A DNA stretch of 64,000 nucleotides from Brasenia schreberi. Its lineage: Eukaryota; Streptophyta; Magnoliopsida; Nymphaeales; Cabombaceae. Of the stretch, positions 10,845 to 23,070 are shown in pieces (within the stretch, counting starts at the first letter, position 1; each line of letters opens with the position of its first letter). The stretch covers positions 12,261,001 to 12,325,000 of the forward strand of contig JAYKKT010000080.1 of NCBI GenBank assembly GCA_036023115.1. The letters are read 5' to 3'. The notes below the pieces were generated by a model. It searched no databases and was not told the origin of the DNA. It was given only the letters and a program-made list of their open reading frames with translations. The position numbers were made by a program, and so were the translations under genes.

Positions 10845-11290
10845 AATATTCATGACTCTCAACTTGCAAGAGTATATGTTGTAGAACTCCTTTTGGTCAT
10901 GCCTTGGTAAGTATATCCGCAACTTGATCACATGACTTCACATAGGTTAATTGAACTTTTCCACTAGTAACTTTTTCACGAATAAAGTAACAATCAATTT
11001 TTATTTGTTTCGTTCTCTCATGCTGGACTTGATATAAAGCAATTTGAATATCTGCTTTACTATCATTAAATAGTCTAGTGGGACCTTGATTCCACATGTG
11101 GAGTTCTCCTAATAGTGATTATAGCCATAAACCTTCACACATTCCTTGTGCCATTGCTCTGTATTGAGCTTTAGCATTGGACCTTGCAACCATATTTTGT
11201 TTATTACTCTTTCATGACACTACATTACCTCCAACTCAAGTAATATCAGCAGATGTGGACTTCCTATCTTCTTTAGAGCCTGCTCAATTT
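10845..11290 (-). pseudogene. Copia E RNase H fragment
   Basis: The minus-strand reading contains RKSTSADIT, MVARSNAKAQYRAM, ERTKQIKIDCYFIREK and QVADILTKA, the usual end of a Copia polyprotein, with several in-frame stops. It continues into the RT segment at 28661 once the nested insertions are removed. Confidence 0.85.
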
Positions 11291-11936
11291 ATAAATAAAC
11301 AAACGACAACTAAGCCTTTTCCCATACTAGACGGGGTCAGCTACATGGATTCTTTGTTTCTACCGAGCTCTATCATGTGCCATGTTAGCAGTTAACTCAC
11401 AATAAGCTAGATCATTCTTTATTGTTTCTTTCCAACACTTTTGTGGTCGTCCTCTACCTCTTTTAATACTTTCTAAATTTAGTTTTTCATAGTTCTTCTT
11501 ATGATCTTCTTTCTATATGTCCAATCCATCTTAAACGATATTCTCTCATTTTATCTTCTATTGGTGTCACTCCTAATTTGTTTCTAATAACCTTATTATA
11601 TATATGGTCTTTTCTTGTATGACCACTCATCCATCTCAACATCTTCATTTGTGTCACAGATATCTTTTATACATGTTGATGGTTAACTACCCAACACTCA
11701 GAACCATAAAACATGCCAGGTCTAATTGCTGCTCCATAATATTTACCTTTTAACTTTAATGGTATCTTCTTATCACAAAGAATACCTGATGCTCCTCTCC
11801 ATTTTAACCAACTAACATTAATTTTATGCATAACATCTTCATCAATTCTTCCATCACTTTGAAAAATTGACCCTAGGTATTTAAAACTTTTCTTTTGGAG
11901 GATGCAATGTGTGTCAATTTTAATTTCTATGTCCTC

Positions 11937-13318
11937 TCAAGTAACCAAATGATCAAACTTACTTTCCATACATTCTGTCTTTCTTCTACTAAGTCCGAGT
12001 CCTTTGCTTTCTAATGTTTCTCTCCATAGTTCCAATTTTCTATTAACTTTTTCCTTAGTCTCTTCCACTAACACAATGTCATATGCAAATAACATACACC
12101 AAGGAACTTCATTTTGAATATGTTTTGTTAACTCATCAATCACCATTATAAATAAGTATGGACTTAAAGTTGATCCTTGATGTAACCCAATATTAATTTC
12201 AAAGAAGTTTGTCATTCCTTCATGAGTCCTCACACATGTTTTTGCACCATCGTACATGTCTCTTATAAGGTTAATGTATGTCAATGGGATACCTATTTTT
12301 TCCAAAGTTCTCCAAAGAACCTCCCTCAGTACCCTATCGTGAGCTTTTTATAGATCAATAAATATCATGTGAAGGTCTTTCTTTTTTAAGGTCTTTCTTT
12401 TTTGCTCTAAAATGTTTTAGAAGACGTCTCAAAAGGTGAATCGCTTCAACAATAGATCTGCCTGGCATGAATCTAAATTGGTTCTCTGTTATACTTAATA
12501 CTTGTCTTAACCTATGTTCGATAATTTTTTCCCACAATTTCACAGTATGGCTCATTAACTTGATACCTCGATAATTCACACAATTCTGAATGTTTCCCTT
12601 GTTCTTATATATGGGTATAAGTGTACTTGCTCTCCATTCCTAGGGCATCTTTTGTTTTCTCCATATTTTATTAAATAGTCTTGTGAGCCAAGTGATTCCT
12701 ATTTCTCCTAGTATTTTCCAAACTTTTATAGGAATATTGTCTGGTCCTACCGATTTACTACCTTTCACATGTTTAAGAGCCTATTTAACTTTATTCTTTT
12801 GAATAAGTTGGTAGAAATTGTGGTTTATATACTTTTCTGATTTGGCTAACTCTCTTAAGCTAATACTAACATCTTTATTTTCATTAAAAAACTTATAAAA
12901 ATAGTTTTTCCATCTATTTCTTATATCATCATTTGCCACTAGAATTTTTTCATCCTCGTCTTTCATGCATCTAACACAATTAAGATCTTTAGTTTTCTTA
13001 TATCTAGCCCTAACTATCCTAAAAATATCTCTTTCACCCTCTTTTGAGTTGAGTTTTTTTATATAAATCCTCCAAAATTTTAGCCTTTGTTTCACTGATA
13101 GCCTTTTTCGCTTCCTTCTTTGCTTTCTTATAAACCTCTAAAGTTTTACTAGTTTTCTTAGCATAATGTAATTCGTAACATGCCCTCTTTGCCTTGATTT
13201 TATTTTGCACTACTTCACTCCTCCACCAAGCTTCTTTTTGTATTGGTACACCTCCCTTAGATTCACCTAACACATCTTTTGCCACTTTCCTAATATGTAT
13301 AGCCATATTGTTCCACAT
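11937..13318 (-). pseudogene. Outer LINE reverse transcriptase, decayed
   Basis: Broken minus-strand frames give EVWKIL-like, [36 protein letters not shown] and [20 protein letters not shown]. The FADD box reads [12 protein letters not shown], so one catalytic aspartate is lost. These blocks parallel the intact LINE2 frame at 15376-16905 and are interrupted by stops and a small duplication near 12378-12400. Confidence 0.85.
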
Positions 13319-15375
13319 ATCACAAGGTGTACCAACATAATTTCATGCATCTCCTGAAGGACTTTCCGTTTAAATATATCTTCCTTCTCACTTTTCAGGT
13401 TCCACCATTTAGTTTGAATAGCTCGATGCACTCTTTTCTTCTTTGTCCATTTTTTATTTGTAAATCCATAGCTAAAAGTCGATGTTGGGTGGTTAAACTT
13501 TCTGGTGGAATTACCTTGTAATCTTTACAACATGCTCTATCATTTTTTCTACAAATAAAATAATCAATTTGTGTTTGTGATAAGCCACTCTTATACGTAA
13601 TTAAATGTTAAACTCATTTTTTGAAGATTATATTGACTATAAAGAAACTCTGCCCATGTAAGGGATCAGCCTTGCATTGTCGATCCCAAGCTCGGATAAA
13701 GGAGGAGGGTTGTGTTAGGCTTCCGACAGCCAGCGTAAAACTTCGTTGGATTTTTATAACGTGGATTACAAAAATTATGAGCATTACTTTGTGTTGTGAA
13801 AAACATGTTAACGTTTAAGCTCTTATTTCTTATTTAAGTATTAGTCATGTCAAGTTTAAGGTCTAGGTTTGTGTCTTATTCAGTGTTGTCCGACGCGTAT
13901 CGCTGGGCTCCACGATACGGGCGTATCGTATCGTATCGTATCGTACTTTAATATTAAAAAACTATAAAAATTATTTAAAAAATCAATAAAATTAGTAAAA
14001 ATCCGAAAAAAATCAAGAAAATTCTGGAAAATTTTGAAAAAATCTGGTAATTGCTTTAAATTCATATAATGCAAAGTTTAGCACAAATTGAACATTTAAT
14101 ATTGAACAATTGCATCCAAAATTATATATTTTGAATAAAAAAATGAAATACATTTATATTTTACATATTGTAAATTTGTATCAGGATCATTAACTAAATA
14201 ATCTTCATCTTCTCCTTGATGATGTTGTTGCACTTCAAATTAATTCATGCAATGTCTTCTTCAGTTAGGACTTAGGAGTGCATTTTCTTCGTTATCTTCC
14301 ATAATTCACTCATGTAATATATCAAAATTAACAAACTGCTATCTTTGTACATGTAGTTGTCATATTTGCTAATTTTCATATGTGAGCAAAACAAAGAGCT
14401 CCATTTCTTTGATTATTGAGTCTATGACACCTTAATGATGTTATATTATTACTTGATGATGTCCCCTTTTTCTCTTATTGGAGACTAGCTTTTTAACTAA
14501 TGCATGAGCTTCATTTCTCACTTCACAGACTGAGTTAAGCCTCGCACACATTGATCATGTTCAACTCAATGGAAGTCATGTAACGTGAACCTTAAAATAG
14601 TGAAGTTGTGAAATCCCTACTCAATGAACCGAGAGAACTAAATGTTTTTAATTGTTTACGATCTTATGAAATTAGAAACTGTTAGCAAAAATATACCTAA
14701 AAGTTGTAACAGAAAGGGAAATGATTTTGTCATAAATTTTTTTTTATACATTATTTTTAAAGAGACAAAATGGGTTGGAGAAAAAGCAAAGGAGATAGAG
14801 GTTACAGGTTTTAAATTATGGTACTCAGGTAAAGAAAAGGCTCAAAACGGAGTTGGTATTATCATAAATAAAGATTTAAAGGAGAGTGTAGTAGACATAC
14901 AATGATATGGTGACCGAATCATGACGTTGAAATTAGTGTTAGGAGCATAGGTTTTGAATATAGTTTGTGCTTACGCACCCCAAGTAGGATTAGAAGATAG
15001 TATAAAGACAGATTTTTGAGAAGAGTTAGATAAGGTGTTTCAAAAGATTCCACAAAGGGAGATGATTTGTTTAGGAGGAGATTTAAATGGACATGTCGGT
15101 AAAGAGGCATTAGGATATCAAGGGATTCATGGAAACTTTGGTTTTGGGGATATAAACGAGGAAGGTAGGGAGATTTTAAATTTTGCTATGTCATTTGATC
15201 TCTTTATAGTCAATACAATCTTCAAAAAATGAGATGAACATTTAATTACTTATAAGAGTGGCTTATCACAAACACAAATTGATTACTTTATTTGTAGAAA
15301 AAAGATAGAGCGCGTTGTAAAGATTGTAAGGTAATTCCAGGAGAAAGCTTAACCACCCAACATCGACTTTTAGTT

Positions 15376-16905
15376 ATGGATTTACAAATAAAAAAATGGA
15401 CAAAGAAGAAAAGAGTGCATCGAGCTATTCGGACTAAATGGTGGAACCTCAAAAGTGAGAAAGAAGGTATATTTAAACAGAAAGTCCTTCAAGGAGATGT
15501 TTGGAATTATGTTGGCACACCCTGTGATATGTGGAACAATATGGCTATACATATTAGGAAAGTGGCAAAAGATGTGTTAGGGGTATCTAAGGGAGGTGTA
15601 CCGGCACAAAAAGAAGCTTGGTGGTGGAGTGAAATAGTACAAAATAAAATCAAGGCAAAGAGGGCATGTTACAAATTACATTATGCTAAGAAAACTAGTG
15701 AAACTTTAGAAGCTTATAAGAAAGCAAAGAAGGAAGCAAAAAAGGCCGTTAGTGAAGCACAAGCTAAGATTTGGGAGGACTTATATAAAAAACTCAACTC
15801 AAAAGAGGGTGAAAGAGATATTTTTAGGATAGCTAGGGCTAGAGATAAGAAAACTAAAGATCTAAATTTTGTTAGATGCATAAAAGACGAGGATGAAAAA
15901 ATTCTAGTGGCAAATGATGATATAAGAAATAGATGGAAAAACTATTTTTATAATCTTTTTAATGAAAATAAAGATGTTAGTATTAGTTTAGGAGATTTAG
16001 CGAAGTCAGAAAAGTATATAAACCACAATTTCTACCGACGTATTCAAAAGAATGAAGTCAAAGAGGCTCTTAAACATATGAAGAGTGGTAAATCGGTAGG
16101 ACCAGATAATATTCCTATAGAAGTTTGGAAAATACTAGGAGAAATAGGAATCACTTGGCTCACAAGACTATTTAATGAAATATGGAAAAACCAAAAGATG
16201 CCCGAGGAATGGAGAGCAAGTACACTTATACCCGTATATAAGAACAAGGGAGACATTCAAAATTGTGTGAATTATCGAGGTATCAAGTTAATGAGTCATA
16301 CTATGAAATTATGGGAAAGAATTATCGAACGTAGGTTAAGACAAGTATCAAGTACAACAGAGAACCAATTTGGATTTATGCCAGGTAGATCTACTATTGA
16401 AGCGAATCACCTTCTGAGACGTTTTATTGAACATTTTAGAGCAAAAAAGAAAGACCTTCACATGATATTTATTGATCTAGAAAAAGCTTATGATAGGGTA
16501 CCGAGAGAGGTTCTTTGGAGAACTTTGGAAAAAAGAGGTATCCCATTGACATATATTAACCTTATAAGAGACATGTATGATGGTGCAAAAACATGTGTGA
16601 GGACTCATGAAGGAACGACAGACTTCTTTGAAGTTAATATTGGGTTACATCAAGGATCAACTTTAAGTCCATACTTATTTATAATGGTGATGGATGAGTT
16701 AACAAAACATATTCAAGATGAAGTACCTTGGTGTATGTTATTTGCAGATGACATTGTATTAGTGGAGGAGTCTAAGGAAAAAGTTAATAGAAAATTGGAA
16801 CTATGGAGAGAAACATTAGAAAACAAAGGCCTCCGACTCAGTAGAACAAAGACAGAATATATGGAATGTAAGTTTGATCATTTGGCTACTTCAGAGGACA
16901 TATAA
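15376..16905 (+). CDS. LINE2 reverse transcriptase, 509-residue open frame
   Basis: Target-primed reverse transcriptase of an RTE-type LINE. An N-terminal linker rich in Lys and Glu (about residues 1-200) is followed by RT blocks: [14 protein letters not shown] (about 236-249), [58 protein letters not shown] and [12 protein letters not shown] (about 455-466), which holds the catalytic aspartate pair. The complete protein would start with an endonuclease domain, which is truncated upstream, and continue past the stop at about 16903. The frame is therefore a long intact piece, not a whole ORF. No evidence of expression. Confidence 0.8.
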   Translation: MDLQIKKWTKKKRVHRAIRTKWWNLKSEKEGIFKQKVLQGDVWNYVGTPCDMWNNMAIHIRKVAKDVLGVSKGGVPAQKEAWWWSEIVQNKIKAKRACYKLHYAKKTSETLEAYKKAKKEAKKAVSEAQAKIWEDLYKKLNSKEGERDIFRIARARDKKTKDLNFVRCIKDEDEKILVANDDIRNRWKNYFYNLFNENKDVSISLGDLAKSEKYINHNFYRRIQKNEVKEALKHMKSGKSVGPDNIPIEVWKILGEIGITWLTRLFNEIWKNQKMPEEWRASTLIPVYKNKGDIQNCVNYRGIKLMSHTMKLWERIIERRLRQVSSTTENQFGFMPGRSTIEANHLLRRFIEHFRAKKKDLHMIFIDLEKAYDRVPREVLWRTLEKRGIPLTYINLIRDMYDGAKTCVRTHEGTTDFFEVNIGLHQGSTLSPYLFIMVMDELTKHIQDEVPWCMLFADDIVLVEESKEKVNRKLELWRETLENKGLRLSRTKTEYMECKFDHLATSEDI

Positions 16906-17115
16906 ATTAAAATTGGCACACATTGCATTTCCCAAAAGGAAAGTTTTAAATACCTAGGGTCAATTTTTCAAAGTGATGGAAGAATTGATGGAGATGTTAC
17001 ACATAGAATTAATGCTGGTTGGTTAAAATGGAGAGGAGCATCAGGTATTCTTTATGATAAGAAGATACCATTAAAATTAAAAGGTAAATATTATAGAGCA
17101 GCAATTAGGCCTGCC

Positions 17116-17514
17116 ATGTTTTATGGTTCTGAGTGTTGGGCAGTTAATCATCAACATGTACAAAAGATGTCTCTGACAGAAATGAAGATGTTGAGATGGA
17201 TGAGTGGCCATACAAGAAAAGACCGTATACATAATGAGGTTATTAGAAACAAATTAGGAGTGGCATCAATAGAGGATAAAATGAGAGAACATCGTTTAAG
17301 ATGGTTTGGACATATAGAAAGAAGATCAAAAGAAGAACCTATAAGAAGGTTAGAAAAACTAAATTTGGAAAGTATTGAAAGAGGTAGAGGACGACCACAA
17401 AAGTGTTGGAAAGAAACAATAAAGAATGATCTAGTTTATTGGGAGTTAACTGCTAACATGGCACACGATAGGGATCTGTGGAAACAAAGAATCCATGTAG
17501 CCGACCCCGTCTAG
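17116..17514 (+). pseudogene. LINE2 C-terminal domain
   Basis: Open frame after a gap of stops following the RT. It contains ECWAVNHQHVQKM, EMKMLRWMSGHTRKDRI, LRWFGHIERRSKEEPIRRLE and RGRGRPQKCWKETIKNDL, a conserved tail of plant RTE-type LINE proteins that runs into the 3' UTR. The region between 16906 and 17115 is frame-shifted relative to the RT. Confidence 0.8.
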
Positions 17515-17735
17515 TATGGGAAAAGGCTTAGTTGTTGTTATTGTTGTACATTATTTTTATTAAATAAATGAAATTAGACACCCAAATTATAAGCATATTG
17601 GAGGATGCCTTTAAGGGAAGTGAAGAGAGGGAAAGAGAGGGCAGAAACATGCAAAAAAAATTTGAAAAAAAAAACTTTTGAAAAAAAAATTTTTGAAAAA
17701 AATAAATTTTGAATTTTTTTTTGGGCGTATCGCCC

Positions 17736-17895
17736 GTATCGTACGATACGGGCCATATCGTACGATACAGTACCGTATCGTACGATATGGCACGATAACT
17801 TGTATCTTACGATACAGGTTACCGTATCGTATCGTGTCTTCCCACGATACGATACGTATCACACCGTATCGTACGATACGGTGCGATACGGATAA
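17736..17895. repeat. hAT-1 subterminal palindrome cluster
   Basis: GTATCGTACGATAC and near variants occur at least four times in 160 bp, mixed with shorter CGTATCG/CGATACG words. Repeated subterminal motifs are where hAT transposases usually bind, so this is probably the transposase-binding end. Similar motifs end the hAT-2 remnant at 47107-47197. Confidence 0.7.
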
Positions 17896-17938
17896 CACTG
17901 GTCTTATTGTAATTAGGTTCACTCAATTACAGTTTGGA

Positions 17939-17969
17939 TCCCAATGGATCAGGTTCTGATCCATTGGGA
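17939..17969. repeat. 14-bp perfect inverted repeat in the Copia A LTR
   Basis: TCCCAATGGATCAG, three bases, then CTGATCCATTGGGA: a perfect 14-bp stem with a 3-nt loop. The counterpart in the 3' LTR (22831-22861) and in the A2 LTRs (about 6199-6230 and 8984-9014) keeps the stem with a few changes. Confidence 0.85.
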
Positions 17970-18027
17970 CCCAAGTTATGTTAGTCACTAATTAAGGGCA
18001 GTTCAGTCTTGTAAGTTAGATCAGTGG

Positions 18028-18037
18028 TATAAAATAG
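18028..18037 (+). promoter_or_regulatory. Candidate Copia A LTR TATA box
   Basis: TATAAAATAG lies in the right half of the 5' LTR, about 145 bp before the primer-binding site, and is kept in the 3' LTR at about 22919. Position and sequence suit an LTR promoter; no transcription data. Confidence 0.5.
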
Positions 18038-18639
18038 CATTGTAATTAGGTTTAGGTTTAAGGAGGAAACGTGAGGCAGAATGCGGCAGCCATCGGCGCC
18101 AACCTGCACCCTTCTTCTTCATTGATGTTTTTCAATCTTTGTTATAAATAAAATACAAATGTGTTTAGCATAAAATTATCATGGTATCAGAGCCTTTCCG
18201 TGGAGTTTCTTAGCCGTAGTGGAGCAAAAAAACAGATTCCTGGTAATCCTTATTTGTGACAGTTGAAGAACAGGGATTTCAGCGTCGTTAAGGCAATTCA
18301 GGCTATTTGTCTGCCACATATCATCCTTTCTAAGTAAGTTTTTTTTGGTCATTTCATCTAAGCCTTCAAGGTGCACGACTAGAAAAGCAGGAAATTCATA
18401 CTATTTTTCATTCCAAGTATTGATGCCAAGAAAAAATTTCAGCGGAAAGTATTGTTGAAATCCAAAGAAAAAAGATAGAAAAGCAATATAGTTTGCACGC
18501 ATCATTCCACCATTTACCTACATTGACTAAGCACTCGATCTTCTTTAAATGTGCATTTGACAGTTTGAAGACAGCTACTTCACCATTATCTAACAATGCA
18601 GTTACAGGAAGAATATTGACACCATATCAAATTCGGTAG

Positions 18640-19560
18640 AACAATGGAAAGAATGAAAGTGGGAGATGGATGTGAAAATCTTACCATAGACAAGGGAGAG
18701 GTGTTTCAAATCATCAATCTAAAGTTGGATGGAAATAATTATCTCCAGTGGGCTCGCTCTATCGAACTAGCAATTATGGCCAGGGGGCGTTGGGATTACT
18801 TAACTGGTGATATACCCTAGCCCCTAGTTACCGATCCACTTTATTCTCGATGGCGTAAAGATAATGCACTAGTGAGTGCTTGGTTGATTCAATCTATGAC
18901 TCCCTCTATTGGTAGTACATTCATGTTCTTAGAAACTGCTAGAGACATCTGATTGACAGTACAAGAAGCCTATGATCAGCGGAAGAACATTGCTAAAAAA
19001 TATGATCTCATAGAAAAGATTAGAAAATACAGGCAGGGTATTATGCAGAACTCAGAGGATTATGGAAAGAATTACAACTCTATTCTAAGACCAAGTGTCT
19101 GAGTTTCTCACTAGAGCGCAACTAAGAGTTTGAAGAACGTAAAGTATTTGACCTTCTATGGGGAATTTCTTCAGAGTATGAGGCAGTTAAGAATAATATT
19201 CTCAGCAGAGAAAAGCTACCCTTCTTGCGTACAATATACTCTCTCCTCTTTCGAGAAGAAGATAGAAAACATTTAGAAAATGAAACAAAAATTAATATCA
19301 GAGACTTCTGCATTTGTTGGAAAAAATACATCTACCCCCTCATTCTCTCGGGGCAGAGGAGGCTATGGACGTGACAGAGGTAGATTTGGGCTTACTTCTA
19401 AAGAAAATGATAAGTTAACCTGCTCTCATTTTGGAAAACAATGACATACTAAGGAAACATGTTGGGAATTAGTTGGAAGACCTATTCACTTTCAGAACAG
19501 ATCTAACAAAGCTTATTTTAGTAGTGATCAGAATGAAAGACAAAAGACTGATGACAATGC
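18640..19560 (+). pseudogene. Copia A gag, decayed
   Basis: After the primer-binding site the reading gives a gag start (LKLDGNNYLQWARSIELAIM around 18720-18780), a region parallel to FDLLWGISSEYEAVKNNILS, and a zinc-knuckle remnant near 19420-19480 with an in-frame stop (CSHFGKQ, stop, HTKETCW). Several stops and a frameshift. Confidence 0.8.
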
Positions 19561-19576
19561 AACCTCATTAGCAGAT

Positions 19577-19855
19577 ATGAAGAAAGAAATTGAGTTTCTA
19601 AAGGCTAGACTGACTGATTCACATCCTCCATCTACATCCTCCCACATTGATTCACAAGCCGAGGTGGCATATCCTTTTTCATTCTTAACTCAGGGTAATA
19701 TTAGTACTTCTCATTCAAGGGTATGGATTATTGATTCTGGAGCCACAAATCACATGGTCAGTCGAAGAGATTTCTTCGATAACTATGAGTTGACTCAAGC
19801 AAACATTAACATTAAACTGGCAAATGACTCTCATATTCCAATAGTTGGAAAATAG
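19577..19855 (+). pseudogene. Copia A protease region
   Basis: 92-residue frame with the aspartic protease motif WIIDSGATNHM at about residues 50-60. It begins MKKEIEFLKARLTDS and ends at a TAG where the related reading should continue, so the polyprotein is broken. Confidence 0.85.
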
Positions 19856-21010
19856 TGTATTGTTACTTCATTTGACACTTTAAAAAATGTGTTACATGTT
19901 TCAAATATATCAGTCAATTTATTATGTGTCTTTGCTATGACTGAGGATCTCAAATGTCGTATAATGTTTGATTCTACTCGATGTTACTTTTAGGAAATGA
20001 AGACGGAGAGGATTTTTGGTCAGGGTAGTGTGAGGGGAGGTCTATATTTCTGCGAGGATGATTATAAAGGAGCAACCTTACTATCGACTATCATCACTGA
20101 AAAAGAGAGAGGAGATACCTCGATGGCACTAGAGACTTGGACATTTACCATTATCTAAACTGAGAATATTACTACCTGAATTGAAGGATTGTAATAATTT
20201 AAATTTGAATTGTGAAACTTGTCAAAGAGCAAAACACCATCATATTTTTTTTTCTTTAAGTGAAGACAGATCTGTTATTCCATTTGAGATTGTTCATTGA
20301 GATATTTGAGGTCCTTGTTCTACTACATCTTTGCATGGATATAAGTACTTTATCTCCTTTATTGATGATTGCACTAAATTCACAATAATATATCTCGTGA
20401 AAACAAAAGATGAAGTAAAGAATATTCTTCCGATATATTGTCAGTTTGTACATACTCAATTTCAGCGAACTATCAGGGTCTTTCGCAGTGATAATGGGGT
20501 GAGTTTATGTCTGAATTCCTTAACTTATATTTTCTAGAACATGAAATTTTACACCAGACCTCATGTGCTTACTCTACTCAACAAAATGGTGTTACTGAAA
20601 GGAAAAATAGACATATTTTAGAAGTTGCAAGAACCCTTCTAATTGGATGTAATGTTCTTAAATATTATTGGAGTGAAGCAGTATTAACTGCAATCTTTCT
20701 TATAAATTGTATGCCAAGCAGGGTCTTCATAGGGAATACACCGTTTCATTCATTATGTCCTTCTCAGAAACAATTTCATCTTCTTCCAAGAGTGTTTGGA
20801 TGTACTTGTTTTATTCACGTTCATCTTGACCTTAGGGATAAGTTAGATGCAAGATCGATTAAATGTATTTTTTTGAGATACTCCTCTACCCAGAAAGGGT
20901 ATAAGTGTTATGATCCTCTTAGAAGAAAACTATATGTTACAATAGATGTTACTTTTCATGAAGATACTCCATTTTATGATATATCAGAAGTTGATTCATC
21001 ACATATGTAG
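19856..21010 (+). pseudogene. Copia A integrase region, decayed
   Basis: Pre-integrase remnants near 20120-20220 are followed by HGYKYFISFIDDCTKFTIIY (catalytic-core start, 20331 on) and QTSCAYSTQQNGVTERKNRH (20546 on), holding the second part of the DDE core, then the VFGCTCFIHV and KCYDPLRRKLYVT blocks. A stop and a frame change near 20505-20537 split it into two frames. Confidence 0.85.
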
Positions 21011-21389
21011 CCTCCACATGTAATGCCACTTCCACCAGCTGAGATTCAATGTGTATATGCTGAAGAAAGTGAAGAGACCATAATTCCTCAAGAAAAGAAT
21101 GTGCAAGTATATACCAGAGGTGAAAGAAAGATGTGTATTCTGCACATGTCAACTACTTGAGATCTTAATCCTTTCCCAAAATCAGTTCCACCTCCTATTC
21201 AGGTAACATCTCAACATTCAGACAGTGACTTTGATGATTTACCAATTGCAATTAGAAAAGGGAAATGTAAAACTGCAAAATATTCTTTGGAGAAGATGGT
21301 ATCAAATTCTAATTATCCCAGAGAATATCAGTTGTTTGTTATGAATTCAGATTCTACCCATATTCCAAGCACATATGAAGAGGCTAGAC

Positions 21390-22250
21390 AACATCCAGAA
21401 TGAAAAGCAGCAATGGAAGAGGAAATTGCAGCTCTTGTACGAAACAAGACTTGGGAACTAACTGATCTACCTTCAGGAAGAAAGAAGGTGGGTTGCAAGT
21501 GGGTATTCTCAGTAAAGTAGCTAAAGGTTATAGTCAGTCATACGACATAGATTACACAGAAACATTTGCTCCGGTAGCAAAGATGAACACTATCAAAATT
21601 ATTCTGAGTTTGACAGTCAATAAAGGATGGCAATTATGGCAGTTAGACGTTAAGAATGCTTTTCTTCAGGAAGATCTTCTGGAAGATATTTATATGGACC
21701 TACCACCTGGGTATAATAGTGAACAAAAGTAGAGCAAGGTATGTAAGTTATAGAAATCGATTTATGGTTTGAGACAATCAACAAGGGCATGGTTTGAAAA
21801 ATTAAGTGATTAGAAAACTATTATTACTGGTATATGTGGATGATATTATCATTAAAGGAGATGATACTGAAGGCATAATCTACCTAAAGAAAAGGCTAAA
21901 TATATTGTTTGACCTGAAGGATTTGGGGAGATTACATTACTTCCTGGGAATAGAAGTGATTCATAAAGTTGATTGTTTATTCTTAAGTCAAAGAAAATAT
22001 ATTATATACTTACTGAAAGAAACTAAAATGGAGGATTGTCGAATATGCTCTATTCCTATGGAGATTCCTAAGGAAGATAATTGTGAGTCAACATAACCAT
22101 ATGAGGATGTTGGTAAATACCAGAGATTAGTGGAAAAATTGATATATGCCACTATAACAAGACCTGACATCAGTTTTGCTGGTGGATGCATAGCCCATCT
22201 AAGCATCATATGAGGGCAGTGTTCCATATCATAAGGTATTTGAAGTCCTC
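21390..22250 (+). pseudogene. Copia A reverse transcriptase, decayed
   Basis: Blocks WKAAMEEEIAAL-like, AKGYSQSYDIDYTETFAPVA, WQLWQLDVKNAFLQEDLLED, LLLVYVDDIIIKGDD (YVDD catalytic box at about 21830) and LKDLGRLHYFLGIEV appear in the right order but in more than one frame. A short deletion removes sequence before AKGYSQ. Confidence 0.85.
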
Positions 22251-22299
22251 AATAACCTATGGCTTGCTATACACTCCACACCGAACACTCGATATAAAG

Positions 22300-22671
22300 A
22301 TTTACTGAGATGCTGATTGGGCAGGTTCAAAAACTGATAGAAAGTCAACATCAGGTTATGTGGTATGTTTGGGAGGCAACATCATATCCTGGAAAAGCAA
22401 GAAACAATCTATGGTAGCTAGGTCAAGTGCAGAGGCAGAATACCGTGCTATAGCACTAGGGATGTGTAAAGGTCAATGGATTATATCACTTCTAGAAGAA
22501 ATTAGTTTTAAAGAGAAAAGAACCAAACATATTGAAATTGATTGTCACTTTATCAGAGAAAAGATTTCCAAAGGTATCTTCAACCTCGTTCATGTTCGCT
22601 TAGAAGATCAATTGGCAGATATCTTCACCAAACCAATTTTAGTCAATGGTCTTCAGAAAGCACTTGCATAG
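22300..22671 (+). pseudogene. Copia A RNase H end
   Basis: Contains WKSKKQSMVARSSAEAEYRA, then [13 protein letters not shown] and LADIFTKPIL, the standard C-terminus of a Copia polyprotein, ending just before the polypurine tract and 3' LTR. The segment with the second substrate-binding repeat is shortened compared with intact relatives. Confidence 0.85.
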
Positions 22672-22711
22672 TTGAGAATTACAAGCCTTCAGGAGTCAAC
22701 TTGAGGGGGCG

Positions 22712-23070
22712 TGTCGTGAAAAACAAGTTGACGTTTAAGCTCTTATTTCTTATTTAAGTATTAGTCATGTCAAGTTTAAAGTCTAGGTTTGTGTCTTATT
22801 GTAATTAGGTTTAGTCAATTATAGTTTGGATCCCAATGGATCAAATTCTGATCCATTGGGACCCGAGTTATGTTAGTCACTAATTAGGGGCAGTTCAATC
22901 TTTTAAGTTAGATCAGTGGTATAAAATAGCATTGTAATTAGGTTTAGGTTTAAGGAGAAAACGTGAGGTAGAATGCAGCAGCCACAGGCGCCGACCTGCA
23001 CCCTTCTTCGTTGATGTTTTTCGATCTTTGTTATAAATAAAATACAGATGTGTTTAGCATAAAATTATCA
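22712..23070 (+). repeat. Copia A 3' LTR (359 bp)
   Basis: TGTCGTGAAAAACAAG to AAAATTATCA. It closely resembles the reassembled 5' LTR (13792-13880 plus 17909-18181), which fits a moderately recent insertion. Confidence 0.9.

Larger units (their letters stand above)
14760..17547 (+). mobile_element. LINE2, 5'-truncated RTE-type LINE
   Basis: It starts within the endonuclease (GAGACAAAATGGGTTGG) and ends with GGCTTAGTTGTTGTTATTGTTGT. ACATTATTTTTA flanks both sides (14748-14759, 17548-17559). This is the best preserved LINE in the window and the innermost, hence youngest, layer of the nest. Endonuclease sequence at 14760-15320 has stops; the RT frame does not. Confidence 0.9.
13881..17900. mobile_element. 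hAT-1, non-autonomous hAT transposon in the Copia A 5' LTR
   Basis: The ends CAGTGTTGTCCG and CGGATAACACTG form an imperfect 12-bp terminal inverted repeat. The 8-bp duplication GTCTTATT (13873-13880, 17901-17908) is typical of hAT. Subterminal DNA is packed with GTATCGTACGATAC-type palindromes. The left part (about 14190-14280) is related to the acidic transposase C-terminus coded in hAT-2 and hAT-3, so this is a deletion derivative of that family. LINE2 is nested inside. Confidence 0.9.
13792..23070 (+). mobile_element. Copia A, complete LTR element with decayed polyprotein
   Basis: The 5' LTR is 13792-13880 plus 17909-18181 (split by hAT-1); the 3' LTR is 22712-23070. The primer-binding site TGGTATCAGAGCC lies at 18182 (initiator Met tRNA) and the polypurine tract TTGAGGGGGCG just before 22712. 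It sits in the LINE3 5' UTR with near-duplication CTTTG/CATTG. Gag, protease, integrase, RT and RNase H follow in Copia order. All frames have stops, so it is not competent. Confidence 0.9.

Noticed and set aside
11400..13600. Group II intron or bacterial RT instead of LINE
   Set aside because: The RT occurs together with an apurinic-type endonuclease, a TTG-rich 3' tail and variable target duplications, as in RTE-type LINEs. No intron RNA structure was seen.
17574..17959. Open frames of Arg/Tyr-rich repeats across the hAT-1 right end
   Set aside because: They follow the TATCGTACGATA repeats in both directions and have no family match.
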